Shown here: positions 1 to 12,165 of the stretch, one piece after another
Position numbering within the stretch: position 1 is the first letter of the stretch
How the letters are laid out: each line of letters opens with the position of its first letter
Source: Pseudomonas parafulva
GTDB lineage: Bacteria; Pseudomonadota; Gammaproteobacteria; Pseudomonadales; Pseudomonadaceae
DNA: 64,000 nt
Assembly: GCF_002021815.1 (NCBI RefSeq)
Contig: NZ_CP019952.1
Span: forward strand, 4,061,001-4,125,000
Direction of reading: 5' to 3'
Notes under the pieces: model-generated
Database searches by the model: none
What the model was told of the DNA's origin: nothing
The model's input: the letters and a program-made list of their open reading frames with translations, nothing else
Translations under genes and position numbers: made by a program

Positions 1-1034
1 CAGTAGGCTTCGCATTGCTCATCGGCCTGCTGGCCCTGCCCTTCAGCCAGTTGGCCCTGCATGCCATGCAGCCCAGCGCGGCCCTGGGGCAGGCCACACA
101 AACCTTCTTCCACACCCGGTTGCTGGGCCTGCCGGCGGCACTGGCCAGTTACGCTTTGGTCGGGTGGTTTCTGGGGACCCAGAATGCCCGGGCGCCGTTG
201 GCGATCCTGCTGACCACCAACCTGCTCAACATCGTGCTGAACCTGTGGTTCGTGCTCGGCCTGGACTGGGGCGTCCTGGGCTCGGCACGCGCGTCGGTGA
301 TTGCCGAATGGTGCGCGGCCCTGCTGGGCCTGGCACTTACCCGCCCGGCCCTGCGCGCCTATCCGGGCCACATCGCCTGGGCAGCACTCAGACGCTGGCA
401 GGCCTGGCGCCCGCTGTTGGCAGTGAACCGCGACATCTTTTTGCGCAGCCTTGCCTTGCAGCTGGTTTTCCTGCTGATCGCCGTACAGGGCGCACGCCTG
501 GGCGAGGCGACGGTAGCGGCCAATGCACTGCTGCTCAACGGCCTGTTGCTGACGGCATATGCCCTCGATGGCCTGGCCCACGCGGTCGAGGCGCTGTGCG
601 GTCACGCCATTGGTGCCCGGGACCGCGGCACCCTGCGCCGTGCGCTGGTGGTAGCCGGTGGATGGTCGCTGATTGCAAGTTCGGTCTTTGCCGTTCTGTT
701 CTGGGTGGGGGGACACCTGTTCATCGATCTGCAAACCGATATCGACAGTGTCAGGGCGGCGGCTTATCCGTACTTGCCCTATCTGGCGTGCCTGCCGTTG
801 ATCGCCGTGTGGAGCTATTTGCTCGATGGGCTGTTCATCGGGGCCACACGCGCCCGGGAAATGCGCAATGCCATGCTGGCATCGCTCGCCATTGCATTGC
901 CGTTGGCCTTGGCCCTGAGCGGGCTAGGCAACCATGGGCTGTGGTTGGCGTTTCTCGGCTTCATGGGCGTGCGCGCCATGACGTTGGCCTGGGTGGGGTG
1001 GCGCCTGCAGGGCAAGGACGCCTGGGTGGCGTAA
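1..1034 (+). CDS. MATE family multidrug/DinF-like efflux transporter, C-terminal part
   Basis: Partial gene: the reading frame is already open at base 3 and ends with TAA at 1032-1034, so the true start lies upstream of the window. About 344 residues are visible, against roughly 440-460 for a complete MATE transporter, so about the first hundred are missing. The sequence is almost entirely hydrophobic helices separated by short basic loops, with an early pattern typical of the MATE fold (QTFFHTRLLGLPAAL, then LLTTNLLNIVLNLWFV). MATE proteins export cationic compounds using Na+ or H+ gradients; the DinF branch is the best match by eye. The substrate cannot be read from sequence. It converges with speA on the other strand. 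Confidence 0.85.
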   Translation, partial: VGFALLIGLLALPFSQLALHAMQPSAALGQATQTFFHTRLLGLPAALASYALVGWFLGTQNARAPLAILLTTNLLNIVLNLWFVLGLDWGVLGSARASVIAEWCAALLGLALTRPALRAYPGHIAWAALRRWQAWRPLLAVNRDIFLRSLALQLVFLLIAVQGARLGEATVAANALLLNGLLLTAYALDGLAHAVEALCGHAIGARDRGTLRRALVVAGGWSLIASSVFAVLFWVGGHLFIDLQTDIDSVRAAAYPYLPYLACLPLIAVWSYLLDGLFIGATRAREMRNAMLASLAIALPLALALSGLGNHGLWLAFLGFMGVRAMTLAWVGWRLQGKDAWVA

Positions 1035-1109
1035 GATGACTGGCATGGGCCAGCGAGCAACTCAAGGCGGTGCTCACCGCCGCCACGCTGCGAAGGCGTG
1101 ACGGCGATG

Positions 1110-1126
1110 AGCCCCCCTCAGGGGCT
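1110..1126. terminator. Hairpin between convergent MATE and speA genes
   Basis: AGCCCC (1110-1115) and GGGGCT (1121-1126) pair around a five-base loop in the gap between two convergent genes. There is no run of T on either side, so a Rho-independent terminator is only a weak inference. Confidence 0.3.
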
Positions 1127-1134
1127 GAGGCTTC

Positions 1135-3048
<1,914 letters not shown>

Positions 3049-3198
3049 TCAAGTCCCCTATAAATTGAGTCAAGACACTGCTGGGCAAACCGGGAAGGCA
3101 GTGTAGAAGCCAAAAATGACGGTTCGTCCGTGCTCTGGGGTAGACCCTGGTCACCGCGACGAGTTTAGAAAGCGCAGGACGAAAACCTGCCGAGCGAC

Positions 3199-3570
3199 TC
3201 AGCCGCCCGACTTCTTCGCCTTGAAGCCCTGCTTGATCAGCTCGGCGAGCAGCAATTGCACATGATCGCCCTGGATCTCGATGACGCCGTCCTTGAGCGC
3301 GCCACCGGTACCACAGCGGCGTTTGAGGGTGGCAGCCAGCTCCTTGAGCTGATCGGGCGGCAACGGCACACCCGTGACGGTGGTCACGGTCTTGCCGCCA
3401 CGGCCTTTGCTCTCGCGGCGCACGCGGGCGATGCCATCACCCTCGGGGACGACCTGCTGCTTGCAGGTACAGGCATCCACGGGTTGGCCACAGTCAGGGC
3501 AATGACGACCGGCATCGGTCGAATAAACAAGACCGCCGAGGGCGGAGAGGGAAGAAGCTTTCTTGGCCAC
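3199..3570 (-). CDS. yciH: SUI1/YciH family translation factor
   Basis: 123-residue protein of the SUI1/eIF1 family, the bacterial relative of the eukaryotic initiation factor that improves start-codon selection. The N-terminal part carries a possible zinc knuckle (CPDCGQP followed by CTC), and the C-terminal 80 residues form the SUI1 core: basic KGRGGKTVTTVTG, then LAATLKRRCGTGGALKDGVIEIQGDH. In bacteria it is non-essential and thought to bind 30S subunits. The gene is monocistronic by spacing, lying between speA and the NUDIX gene on the same strand. Confidence 0.93.
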   Translation of the reverse strand: MAKKASSLSALGGLVYSTDAGRHCPDCGQPVDACTCKQQVVPEGDGIARVRRESKGRGGKTVTTVTGVPLPPDQLKELAATLKRRCGTGGALKDGVIEIQGDHVQLLLAELIKQGFKAKKSGG

Positions 3571-3771
3571 TTTTGTGCCTCGGTGCTGAGGACAAAAACT
3601 GGTCGTACCTGCACATGAGGCCGACCGCGAAGCCCCACTCTGGCAGGGGCGGCGCTACTGCCGCAACGTGCGGCAGCCCGAAAAGGCCGCGCAGTGTAAC
3701 GATAAACGGTGCAGTTGCTAAGTACCGGATTGCGCCATTTTGCGAATGTTTTGCGACCTTGCGTGCACGGG

Positions 3772-4308
3772 TTAAACGGGGCTGTTCCTGTAGCGCATCA
3801 ATGCTGCCATCGAGTCGGGGCAATAAGGCCTGAGCCGACTGTCCTCCAGGGCTTGATCAATACCGATGAAACGTGCCTCGATCACTTCCTCAGGCTGCAG
3901 CCGCAGCGGCGCATCGGACACTGCCGAGTACAAGGCGCACCACAGGCGATTGTCAGGCTGATCGAAGAAGAATCGCTCGTGAAAACGCAAGTTTACGTCA
4001 GCTATGCCCAGTTCCTCGGCCAGCTCGCGCGCGGCCGATTCGGCGTAGGTTTCACCGGCGGCCACCATGCCGCCGGCGGCAACGTCCCAATACCCGGGGT
4101 ACAGCGCCTTGCTCAGGGTACGCCGGTGCACGCACAGTTCACCGGCACCATTGAACAGCAGAATGAACGTGCAGCGCCCGATCAGCCCGCGCTCGCGCAA
4201 CTGTGCCCTGGGCAATGCGCCGAGCACCTGGTCGTGCTTGTCTACCCAGGTGACCCGTTCCCGGTCCGAAGCCGCCCGGTGGGCGGCTTCATCAGGGCTG
4301 AAGGTCAT
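3772..4308 (-). CDS. NUDIX hydrolase, YfcD-like
   Basis: 178-residue NUDIX protein. The Nudix box is complete: GGMVAAGETYAESAAREL followed by AEELGI, matching GX5EX7REUXEEXGU. It resembles the YfcD/IPP-isomerase-like branch (HDQVLGALPRAQLRERGLIGR, then CVHRRT). Likely role is hydrolysis of a nucleoside diphosphate derivative; the substrate cannot be predicted. I chose the ATG at 4306-4308 (MTFSPDEA), because the longer in-frame extension lies inside the upstream gene. Its start follows the stop of the DUF2333 gene by one base, which indicates translational coupling in a two-gene operon. Confidence 0.9.
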   Translation of the reverse strand: MTFSPDEAAHRAASDRERVTWVDKHDQVLGALPRAQLRERGLIGRCTFILLFNGAGELCVHRRTLSKALYPGYWDVAAGGMVAAGETYAESAARELAEELGIADVNLRFHERFFFDQPDNRLWCALYSAVSDAPLRLQPEEVIEARFIGIDQALEDSRLRPYCPDSMAALMRYRNSPV

Positions 4309-4309
4309 C

Positions 4310-5377
4310 TCAGCCCTGCGACAGCAGCTGGCGCAGGTCGATGACCGCCGCGTTGGCGCGGGAGATGTAGTTGGCCATGACCAGCGAATGGTTGGCCCAC
4401 ATGCCGAAACCACTGCCGTTGAGCACCATCGGGCTCCACAGGGGCTCTTGCGAGGCCTCCAGTTCCCGGATGATCTGACGCACACTCACGGTCGCGTTCT
4501 TCTTGGCCAGCACGTCGGCGAAATCGACTTCGATCGCACGCAGCAGGTGCGACAGTGCCCAGGCCTGGCCACGGGCTTCGTAGAACACGTCGTCGATCTT
4601 CAGCCATGGGGTTTCCACGACTTCCTCGTCCACCTGCGGCGCCTGACCAGCCACCACGGACTCGGTCTTGAGCGTGGTGTTGAGCTTCACGCGGCCTACG
4701 CTGGCCGAGAGACGTTGCGATAGCGAGCCCAGGCGGGTAGCGACGTCGCCCAGCCAGTTGTTCAGGTTATCTGCGCGGGTATAGAAGATCGCGCCCTTGT
4801 CACCCGAAGCCAGGCGAGCCTGGTAGCGCGTCAGCGACTTGATGCCTTCTTCGAATTCCGATTCGCTGGACGGCAGGATCCAGCTCTTGTAATCGAAGTT
4901 GAAGCGCGGCTCGGCCTTGGCCAGGTCGGCATCTTCGGTCGATTGCGACTGGGAGCGGGCGAAGTCCTTGCGCAGCGCGCGGGAAAGGTCACGCACCTGG
5001 ACCAGTACGCCGTACTCCCAGTTGGGCATGTTGTCCATCCACAAGCCAGGCGGGAGACGGTCGTTGGCAATGTAGCCACCTGGCTTGTTCAGCAAGGTGC
5101 TCGCCACGGTCTTGAGCGTTTCGACAGTGGTGTAGCCCACTACCATCTGCTGGCCATTACGCTCGGCTGCGCTCTGCGCGTTCTGCTGAACCGGGAACAA
5201 TTCGGGCTCCTGGCTCCAGTACCAGGAAAGGCCGATACACACCAGCAGGTAAAGCCCAACCAGGGCTAACAGTGAGCGGCCTAACAGGCCACCAAAATAG
5301 CTACGGGCGGCAGCGCCGCGGCCGTCGACACGCTCGCGGGGCTCGGCTTTGGCCTCGCGGTTTTTCCAGTCCAGCAT
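4310..5377 (-). CDS. DUF2333 family inner-membrane protein
   Basis: 355-residue protein of the DUF2333 family, common in gamma-proteobacteria. A charged N-terminal stretch of about 30 residues is followed by one clear membrane helix (LLALVGLYLLVCIGLSWYW), and then a large, mainly helical, soluble domain expected in the periplasm. WKNREAKAEPRERVDGRGAA at the start is basic and fits a cytoplasmic tail. No catalytic motif is visible and the function is unknown. It is first in an operon with the NUDIX gene and divergent from the diguanylate cyclase gene, with 248 bp between them that should hold both promoters. Confidence 0.85.
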   Translation of the reverse strand: MLDWKNREAKAEPRERVDGRGAAARSYFGGLLGRSLLALVGLYLLVCIGLSWYWSQEPELFPVQQNAQSAAERNGQQMVVGYTTVETLKTVASTLLNKPGGYIANDRLPPGLWMDNMPNWEYGVLVQVRDLSRALRKDFARSQSQSTEDADLAKAEPRFNFDYKSWILPSSESEFEEGIKSLTRYQARLASGDKGAIFYTRADNLNNWLGDVATRLGSLSQRLSASVGRVKLNTTLKTESVVAGQAPQVDEEVVETPWLKIDDVFYEARGQAWALSHLLRAIEVDFADVLAKKNATVSVRQIIRELEASQEPLWSPMVLNGSGFGMWANHSLVMANYISRANAAVIDLRQLLSQG

Positions 5378-5625
5378 GGCTATATCCTTGATCAGTCACG
5401 ACGGTTCAGGGGCTTTGACCACAGGCCTACGCCAGGGTGCCACGGCAAGCCCGCCTGACAGCACTATAAAGCAGACACCGCCTTACGCATAAGCGACCCC
5501 TTGGTCGGTAACTGAATAGTCATTCAGCCCACTTTGTTGAAAGGGGGCACGCCTACGCAGCTCAAGAACTGCTAGCATAGAGCCATCACTGCCCCTGCAT
5601 ACCCCTAACGACAAGTAGCCAGGAC

Positions 5626-6984
5626 ATGAGCCAAGCAGTTGAGCCGAGCCCGCAGTGCCCCCCTGAGCATCTTGTGCGTAGCGGCCTGCGCAAGGACGAC
5701 CCACGCGACCAGTTGCTGCTGGCGCCCCAGCGCAGGCCGGTCTATATCCTCTTGCAGGACCACGACCGCGCCGAACGCCTGGCCCAGCAACTGGAGTTCT
5801 TCGGCCTGGGCGTACAGGCCTTGCCCACTGCCGATGCCTTTCGCGCATCGGTAGGCGAATGCCCGCCTTCGGCGGTCATCATGGACGTCGACTTCAATGG
5901 GGTCGGCCAGGGCCTGGCGTTGGCGGCCGAAGTCCAGGCGCGGCAGGCCAAACCCCTGCCGCTGCTGTTCTTCAGCCACCACGAAACCGACACTCCTACG
6001 CGCTTGGCCGCCGTGCGGGCCGGCGGGCGCGATTTCCTCACCGGCACACTGGAGGCTTCCAGCCTGCTGGAGAAGGTCGAGCGCCTGACCGATGCCGCGC
6101 CGTACGATCCCCTGCGCGTACTGATCATCGATGACTCACGCACCCAGGCCCTGTTCACGGAACGGGTGCTGGCAGGCGCCGGGATGATCACTCGCAGCCT
6201 GACCGACCCGATCGCCACCATGGCCGAGCTGGCTGATTTCCAGCCTGACCTGATCATCCTCGACCTGTACATGCCGGCGTGCACCGGCCCTGAACTGGCC
6301 AAGGTGATTCGCCACAACGACCGCTACGTCAGCGTACCGATCATCTATCTGTCGGCCGAGGATGACCTGGACAAGCAGCTCGAGGCCATGAGCGAAGGCG
6401 GCGATGATTTTCTGACCAAGCCGTTTCGCTCGCGCCACCTGATCACCACCGTGCGCAACCGCGCTGCCCGCGCTCGGCATCTGAAGGCGCGCATGGTCCG
6501 CGACAGCCTGACCGGGTTGTACAACCACACGCATATCCTGCAGTTGCTCGAGGATTGCAGCTTCCGTGCCCGCCGCGAACAGCAGCCGCTGAGTTTTGCC
6601 ATGCTCGACATCGACCGGTTCAAGAAAATCAACGACCGCCATGGCCACCCCATGGGCGACCGGGTGATCAAGAGCCTGGCGCTGTTTCTCAAGCAGCGCC
6701 TGCGCAAGACCGACTTCATTGGCCGCTACGGCGGCGAAGAGTTCGCCATCGTCATGCCCAATACCGCCCTGGAGGCGGCGTACAAGGTGCTCGATGACAT
6801 CCGCGGGCGTTTTGCCGAAATCCTCTACCCGGCCCAACCCCATGACCTGCGCTGTACGTTCAGTGCAGGCGTCGTGCAACTCGATGACGGGCTCGATGCC
6901 CTGACCATGGCCAGCGCGGCCGACGAGGCGCTATACCGGGCCAAGCATGCAGGACGTAATTGCGTGGTGCGTGTGGAGCCCTGA
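5626..6984 (+). CDS. PleD-like response regulator with diguanylate cyclase output
   Basis: 452 residues with two receiver-like domains followed by a GGDEF domain. The first receiver (about 35-150) keeps an Asp in IMDVDF but departs from the usual acidic pocket and lysine. The second (about 153-270) is canonical: IIDDSR, phosphoacceptor Asp203 in ILDLYMP, and TKPF lysine. The GGDEF domain starts at DSLTGLYN, has the active-site loop GGEEF at 369-373, and a product-inhibition I-site RKTD at 360-363. It should make cyclic di-GMP on phosphorylation and be feedback inhibited. No histidine kinase is adjacent; the next gene is a chemoreceptor. Confidence 0.93.
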   Translation: MSQAVEPSPQCPPEHLVRSGLRKDDPRDQLLLAPQRRPVYILLQDHDRAERLAQQLEFFGLGVQALPTADAFRASVGECPPSAVIMDVDFNGVGQGLALAAEVQARQAKPLPLLFFSHHETDTPTRLAAVRAGGRDFLTGTLEASSLLEKVERLTDAAPYDPLRVLIIDDSRTQALFTERVLAGAGMITRSLTDPIATMAELADFQPDLIILDLYMPACTGPELAKVIRHNDRYVSVPIIYLSAEDDLDKQLEAMSEGGDDFLTKPFRSRHLITTVRNRAARARHLKARMVRDSLTGLYNHTHILQLLEDCSFRARREQQPLSFAMLDIDRFKKINDRHGHPMGDRVIKSLALFLKQRLRKTDFIGRYGGEEFAIVMPNTALEAAYKVLDDIRGRFAEILYPAQPHDLRCTFSAGVVQLDDGLDALTMASAADEALYRAKHAGRNCVVRVEP

Positions 6985-7107
6985 AGGGGTGGGCAAAGAA
7001 TAAAGGCACTTTGCCATTCAATTGCGTGCCGCCGTCATCATCGCGTCACACGAACGCAATAACTTCAGGCCCCTGACTCTTCCCTCCCCCGCAGGAAGCA
7101 CGCGGCT

Positions 7108-9069
7108 ATGCGCCTGAAATGGCTAACCAATTTGAATACATTGTTGCTGGTGACGGTGTGCATTGCTCTGGGCGTCACGCTGTGGTGGTCGCAGCGGGCG
7201 CTGGAGCGTCCCTACCAGATGATGGAACGCTACCTGACCCTGTCGCGCCATTTTCAGACTGAGGCTGCCCAGAACATTCAAGCTTATCTTGGTAGCGGCG
7301 ATGCCGTGCGCCATGCGGCGGCACTGCAGGCCACGGAGCAACTGCAAGCTTCGCTGGCCGACTGGCCCGAGGCGCTGGCCAGCCAACTGCGCCCCAGCCT
7401 GGACCACCTCCAGGCCTTCAGCGCGGGCGAGTTGCTGGCAGCCGGAAAGCTGGCCGGTGACCCCCAGGCGCTGTTGCTGCAAGCCGAACGCGAGCTGGGG
7501 GCCAACCTGGAGCAACTGACCACCTATGCGCGCGACAGCACCAACCCCGACGCTGGGCGCTATCTGCTGCCGCTTGTTGAGGCAACCCTGCACCTGAGCA
7601 GGCTGGGCCTGGCGCGGGAGAAGCTGGTGGGCAGCGGCCGGCCCGAACTGGCGACTGAGCTGGAGCGCGAGCTGCAATCGATCCAGGCCCAGGCGCAGGT
7701 CATCGAAGGCTTGCCGCTGCTGGGCGTGACCCGTATTGCCGAATCGGACGCGGATGACTTTGCCGCGCTGATGGGTTTGCAGAACGATACCCGCGCCCAG
7801 CAAGAAGACGTCGCCGTGGGCCTCAAGCGCGAGCTGCAAAGCCTGGTTGGGCGCTACCCGGCCGAGCTGCAACGTACCCGTACCCAGATCGCCCAGCGCG
7901 CCGCCCTGGCGACCCGCGCCACGCAACAGCTGGAGGCAGTGCGCCAGGCCATCGCGGCCCTGGAGCCACAAGTGCGCAGCCTGCATGGCAGCATCGCGGG
8001 GGAAGTGCGCACCCTGCAAGGGGCGATGATCGTGATGATCCTGCTGATCGCCCTGCTCATCGACACCCTGCAACGTCGCCTTGCACGCACCCTCACCGGC
8101 TTGGTGCCTGCGCTGTCGCGCTGGGCCGAGGGCGATTTTACCCAGCCTGTCGAAATGGGCAGGACCAACCGCGAGTTGCATGACATCCAGGCTTCGCTCA
8201 ATCGCCTGCGCCAGTACCTGGTCGAACTGGTAGGCGCATTGCGGCACAATGCCGCGCAAGTGGCCGGCAGCAGTCATGCGCTGGCCGACATGAGTGCTGC
8301 CTTGCACGATGGCGCACAACGACAGGCCGGGGATACCGGGCAGATTCGCGACGCGCTTGGGGAACTGGAAGCGACCATCCAGCAGGTGGCTGGCGACGCC
8401 AGCGCTGCGGCCCTGGCCAGTCGTGACGCAGGCCGGGCCGTGGAACAGGGTCAGGCTGTGATCGGGCAAAGTCTGTCGGGTCTACGCACGCTGGTCGACG
8501 AGGTGCAAGGCAACGCCCGCATGATCGAACAACTGGCAGAGGAATCGGCCACGATCGGTGGCGTGCTGACGGTGATCCGGTCCATTGCGGAACAGACTAA
8601 CCTGCTGGCACTCAATGCCGCCATCGAAGCCGCCCGCGCTGGCGAGATGGGTCGCGGGTTCGCTGTGGTGGCCGACGAAGTCCGTACCCTGGCCCAGCGC
8701 ACCACTGGTGCCACTGGGGAAATCCAGACCCTGATCGACAGGTTGCAGCAGGCAGCCAAGGGCGCCGTGGACGGTACGCGGGTACAACTGAAGCATGCCG
8801 AGGCCACTGCCAACCAGGCCCAGACTGCCGATGGCGCATTGGACGAAATCGTGTGTGCGATCCGTACTATCGCCGACACTGCCCTGCGCATTGCCGAAGT
8901 GACGGCGCAACAAAGTGATGCGGTCAGCGAGATCCGTGACCACAGCGAGCGGATTCATCAGCTGGGTGGCGATAACCTGCAACGCATCGGTGAGGGGCGT
9001 GAGCAAGGCGATCACCTGCTCAGCCTGGGCAGTGCCCTGAACCAGGCGGTGGGTGCCTTCAGGGTCTGA
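7108..9069 (+). CDS. Methyl-accepting chemotaxis protein
   Basis: 653-residue transmembrane chemoreceptor. TM1 lies near the N-terminus ([16 protein letters not shown]). A long helical periplasmic region (about 30-300) rich in Ala, Gln and Leu follows, which looks more like a PilJ/four-helix-bundle sensor than a CACHE domain. TM2 is at about 305-322, then a HAMP-like stretch and a cytoplasmic coiled coil. The signalling tip is intact: [20 protein letters not shown], then [12 protein letters not shown] (about 492-530). It should signal to CheA/CheW. The ligand is unknown. The two genes on the left and here may form a signalling pair, but the 123 bp gap allows separate transcription. Confidence 0.93.
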   Translation: MRLKWLTNLNTLLLVTVCIALGVTLWWSQRALERPYQMMERYLTLSRHFQTEAAQNIQAYLGSGDAVRHAAALQATEQLQASLADWPEALASQLRPSLDHLQAFSAGELLAAGKLAGDPQALLLQAERELGANLEQLTTYARDSTNPDAGRYLLPLVEATLHLSRLGLAREKLVGSGRPELATELERELQSIQAQAQVIEGLPLLGVTRIAESDADDFAALMGLQNDTRAQQEDVAVGLKRELQSLVGRYPAELQRTRTQIAQRAALATRATQQLEAVRQAIAALEPQVRSLHGSIAGEVRTLQGAMIVMILLIALLIDTLQRRLARTLTGLVPALSRWAEGDFTQPVEMGRTNRELHDIQASLNRLRQYLVELVGALRHNAAQVAGSSHALADMSAALHDGAQRQAGDTGQIRDALGELEATIQQVAGDASAAALASRDAGRAVEQGQAVIGQSLSGLRTLVDEVQGNARMIEQLAEESATIGGVLTVIRSIAEQTNLLALNAAIEAARAGEMGRGFAVVADEVRTLAQRTTGATGEIQTLIDRLQQAAKGAVDGTRVQLKHAEATANQAQTADGALDEIVCAIRTIADTALRIAEVTAQQSDAVSEIRDHSERIHQLGGDNLQRIGEGREQGDHLLSLGSALNQAVGAFRV

Positions 9070-9194
9070 ACCGACCGCCCTGGCTCCACGAAATAGCCTT
9101 AGACCATCACCGGCAAGGCGGGCGGGCCCACACATGGTTCCTTGAGCGCCAACTCCGTTATGATGCGCGGCACGTTCGATCTTGCGAGTTCACC

Positions 9195-10958
9195 ATGCGC
9201 CGCCTGTTTTTCCTGTTGTGCCTACTGCTGGCCAGCCCGGTGTTCGCCACGGGGCTGCTGGACAATCGCCCCAGCGCTACCCTCGGGGCTTCCTCACTGG
9301 CCGGCAACGCCGATTTCCTCCCGGTACACGAAGCCTTCAAGCTGAGCCTTATCCAGGCCGACGCCCATGCCATCAAGCTGCGCCTGGTGGCCACCGACGG
9401 CTACTACCTGTACCGCCACCGCTTCGTGTTTCGCACCGAGCCGGCCGACATCGCACTGGGCACGCCGGTCATCCCGAAGGGCGAGGCCAAACATGACGAG
9501 TTCTTCGGCGATGTGGAGGTGTATCACGGCATCGTCGACATTGAATTGCCACGCAATGACCCCAGGGCCTTCACCTTGCAGGTGGGTTACCAGGGCTGCG
9601 CTGACAAAGGCTTGTGCTACCCACCTGAAACCGAACACCTGAGCATTGAAGGTGAAGGTGCGCCGAGCAGCCAGGCCGCACACGCTTGGGAGTGGAAAGC
9701 GCTCTTGCTGTTCTTCATCGCCGGCGTGGGCCTGACGTTCACGCCGTGCGTGTTGCCCATGCTGCCCATTCTTTCGGGGGTGGTTTTGCGCGGTCAGGCA
9801 GGTGGGCTGCGTGGGCTGTCGTTGTCACTGGCCTATGTGCTGTCCATGGCCGCCAGCTTTGCCGCCCTTGGGGCCTTGATGGGCCTGTTCGGCGCAGGCC
9901 TCAACCTGCAGGCGCGCCTGCAGTCGGCCTGGGTGCTGGTGCCTTTCGCGCTGTTCTTCGTGGCTTTCGCCTTGGCCATGTTCGGCTTGTTCGAACTCAA
10001 GCTGCCCCAGGCCCTGAGCAACCGCCTGGACGGGGTCGCCAATCGCACCCAAGGCGGCTCGCTGCTGGGCGCGGCGGCCTTGGGCGTATTGTCCAGCCTG
10101 TTGGTTTCACCTTGCGTTTCGGCGCCGCTGGCGGGTGCGTTGCTGTATATCAGCGCCAGTGGAGACGCCTTGGGCGGTGCGCTCAAACTGTTCGCGCTGG
10201 GCCTGGGCATGGGTGCCCCGCTGCTGCTGGTCGCCACCGGTGGCGCCGCCTGGTTGCCGAAAAGCGGCCCATGGCTCAACAGCGTGAAGAACGCCATCGG
10301 CGTCCTGTTGCTGGGGCTGGCCATCGGTTTGCTCAGCAGGGTCTTGCCAGGGCCTGTCACCCTGGGGCTGATCGGTTTGCTCGCTGCCGGGGTGGCCGTG
10401 TTCTTGGGGACCCTGGAGTTCGTCGTGAAGACGCCTCGCCAACGCCTGGCCCAACTGCTTGGCCTGGCACTGCTGGTCTACGCCCTGGCCTGCTGGTATG
10501 GCGCCCTCAGCGGCCAGGGTGATCCGCTGCGACCGTTGCCCCCTACAGGAGGGAGCACGGCTGGTCAGGCTGCGTCCCCTGCCCAGGCGTGGCGAACACT
10601 GACCACCGCCCAGGCGCTCGATGCTGCACTGGCCGATGCCAAGGCCGCAGGCCAGCCAGTGCTGCTGGACTGGTACGCAGACTGGTGCATCAGTTGCAAA
10701 GTCATCGAGCACGAGGTGTTGAATGCACCTCAGGTGCTGCCCCAGCTGGCGGGTTTCAAACTGCTGCGCGTGGATGTGACGCGCAGCGATGCGGCCCAGC
10801 GTGCCCTGCTGGACCGCTATCGATTGTTCGGCCCGCCGGCATTGATGTTCTTTGCCGCCAACGGCAGCGAACTGACCGCTGATCGGGTGATTGGCGAGAT
10901 AAATGCCGAGAACTTTGCGTCCATTTTGTCCCGCGTTCGCGGCCAGGCAGGCCTGTAA
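9195..10958 (+). CDS. dsbD: Thiol:disulfide interchange protein DsbD
   Basis: 587-residue inner-membrane reductase that carries electrons from cytoplasmic thioredoxin to periplasmic DsbC and cytochrome c maturation proteins. All three cysteine pairs are visible: Cys135 and Cys141 in the N-terminal periplasmic domain ([11 protein letters not shown]), one pair in the membrane domain ([11 protein letters not shown] and VSPCVSAPL), and CISC in the C-terminal thioredoxin domain ([11 protein letters not shown]). A signal peptide precedes ([18 protein letters not shown]). The proline-rich linker between the membrane and thioredoxin domains is at about 440-465. The chosen ATG gives a complete signal peptide. 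Confidence 0.96.
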   Translation: MRRLFFLLCLLLASPVFATGLLDNRPSATLGASSLAGNADFLPVHEAFKLSLIQADAHAIKLRLVATDGYYLYRHRFVFRTEPADIALGTPVIPKGEAKHDEFFGDVEVYHGIVDIELPRNDPRAFTLQVGYQGCADKGLCYPPETEHLSIEGEGAPSSQAAHAWEWKALLLFFIAGVGLTFTPCVLPMLPILSGVVLRGQAGGLRGLSLSLAYVLSMAASFAALGALMGLFGAGLNLQARLQSAWVLVPFALFFVAFALAMFGLFELKLPQALSNRLDGVANRTQGGSLLGAAALGVLSSLLVSPCVSAPLAGALLYISASGDALGGALKLFALGLGMGAPLLLVATGGAAWLPKSGPWLNSVKNAIGVLLLGLAIGLLSRVLPGPVTLGLIGLLAAGVAVFLGTLEFVVKTPRQRLAQLLGLALLVYALACWYGALSGQGDPLRPLPPTGGSTAGQAASPAQAWRTLTTAQALDAALADAKAAGQPVLLDWYADWCISCKVIEHEVLNAPQVLPQLAGFKLLRVDVTRSDAAQRALLDRYRLFGPPALMFFAANGSELTADRVIGEINAENFASILSRVRGQAGL

Positions 10959-11137
10959 CGGCCCGCTGGCATGGGAACATGTCGGCGCTCAGTGACCGGA
11001 TCCTGCTATCTGGTCACATACTTCGCGCGAATCTCGCTCATCGTGCTGGCTATTGCCGGGAACTGGACACTTGCCGTCGCTTTAGGCACACTCGCCGCGC
11101 TGTGTCGAATTGCCCTACAAATCCAAGGAACTCGCAG

Positions 11138-11593
11138 ATGGCAACGCTACTGGTGCTTCACGGCCCCAATCTGAACCTGCTCGGTACGCGCGAGCCCGGC
11201 CATTACGGCGCCGTGACCCTGGCCCAGATCAACCAGGACCTGGAGCAACGTGCTCGCGCCGCGGGCCACCATTTGCAGTATTTGCAGAGCAACGCCGAAT
11301 ACGAGTTGATCGATCGTATTCATGCGGCACGCAACGAGGGTGTGGATTTCATCCTGATCAATCCGGCTGCATTCACCCACACAAGTGTTGCATTACGTGA
11401 CGCATTGCTCGCGGTGAGCATCCCATTCATCGAAGTGCACCTGTCCAACGTGCACAAACGCGAACCGTTCCGTCATCACTCCTACTTTTCCGATGTAGCC
11501 GTAGGGGTGATCTGCGGTCTGGGCGCCAGCGGTTATCGCCTGGCCCTGGATTCCGCGCTGGAACAGCTGGCTGCCAACGCACAGCCCAAATGA
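11138..11593 (+). CDS. aroQ: 3-dehydroquinate dehydratase, type II
   Basis: 151-residue type II dehydroquinase, forming dehydroshikimate in the shikimate pathway. The signatures are [16 protein letters not shown] at the N-terminus, with the flexible-loop Arg and catalytic Tyr, [16 protein letters not shown], and [19 protein letters not shown] chose the ATG at 11138, which has AAGGAA upstream; the longer open frame to 10979 has no family similarity. It precedes accB-accC by 96 bp, the standard Pseudomonas order aroQ-accB-accC. Confidence 0.96.
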   Translation: MATLLVLHGPNLNLLGTREPGHYGAVTLAQINQDLEQRARAAGHHLQYLQSNAEYELIDRIHAARNEGVDFILINPAAFTHTSVALRDALLAVSIPFIEVHLSNVHKREPFRHHSYFSDVAVGVICGLGASGYRLALDSALEQLAANAQPK

Positions 11594-11627
11594 TGAAAGC
11601 CCTGGCCTCGGTGGTCAGGGTCAAGAG

Positions 11628-11645
11628 AAGCGTGTCGACACGCTT
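11628..11645. repeat. Perfect 18-bp palindrome upstream of accB
   Basis: AAGCGTGTCGACACGCTT is completely self-complementary with no loop. It sits 35 bp after aroQ and 45 bp before the accB start. A loop-free palindrome without a T run is more like a dimeric protein binding site than a terminator. No regulator is suggested by the sequence itself. Confidence 0.5.
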
Positions 11646-11689
11646 TAACAATTTCGCCCCCTGACCGAACCTTTGGGAGTTGATGATTA

Positions 11690-12148
11690 ATGGATATCCG
11701 TAAAGTCAAGAAACTGATCGAGCTGCTGGAAGAGTCTGGCATCGACGAGCTGGAGATCAAGGAAGGCGAAGAGTCGGTTCGCATCAGCCGTCACAGCAAG
11801 ACCCCAGCTGCCCAGCAGTTCTACGCACCTGCCCCGATGGCTGCGCCTGCCGCTGCCCCGGTCGCCGCTGCCGCACCTGCTGTCGAAGCTGCCGCCGCGG
11901 CACCGGCCCTCAAAGGCACCGTCATCCGCTCGCCAATGGTAGGCACCTTCTACCGCAAGCCTTCGCCGACCTCGCCGAACTTCGCTGAAGTGGGCCAGAG
12001 CGTGAAGAAAGGCGACACCCTGTGCATCGTCGAAGCCATGAAGATGATGAACCACATCGAAGCCGATGTCGGCGGTGTCATCGACGCCATCCTGGTAGAA
12101 GACGGCCAGCCGGTTGAGTTCGACCAGCCGCTGTTCACCATCGTTTGA
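11690..12148 (+). CDS. accB: Biotin carboxyl carrier protein of acetyl-CoA carboxylase
   Basis: 152-residue BCCP subunit. The biotinylated lysine is Lys118 in EAMKMM. An Ala/Pro-rich flexible linker (about 45-72) separates the N-terminal dimerisation part ([22 protein letters not shown]) from the C-terminal biotinyl domain. It carries biotin between AccC and the carboxyltransferase AccAD in malonyl-CoA formation, the first step of fatty acid synthesis. It is 17 bp upstream of accC and must be cotranscribed. Confidence 0.98.
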   Translation: MDIRKVKKLIELLEESGIDELEIKEGEESVRISRHSKTPAAQQFYAPAPMAAPAAAPVAAAAPAVEAAAAAPALKGTVIRSPMVGTFYRKPSPTSPNFAEVGQSVKKGDTLCIVEAMKMMNHIEADVGGVIDAILVEDGQPVEFDQPLFTIV

Positions 12149-12165
12149 ATCGCGGAGAGCCAACG

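Noticed and set aside
3658..3676. Hairpin CTGCCGCA-ACG-TGCGGCAG between the NUDIX gene and yciH
   Set aside because: Perfect arms but no T run on the relevant strand, and 95 bp from the NUDIX stop. It may lie in the yciH leader; function not supportable.
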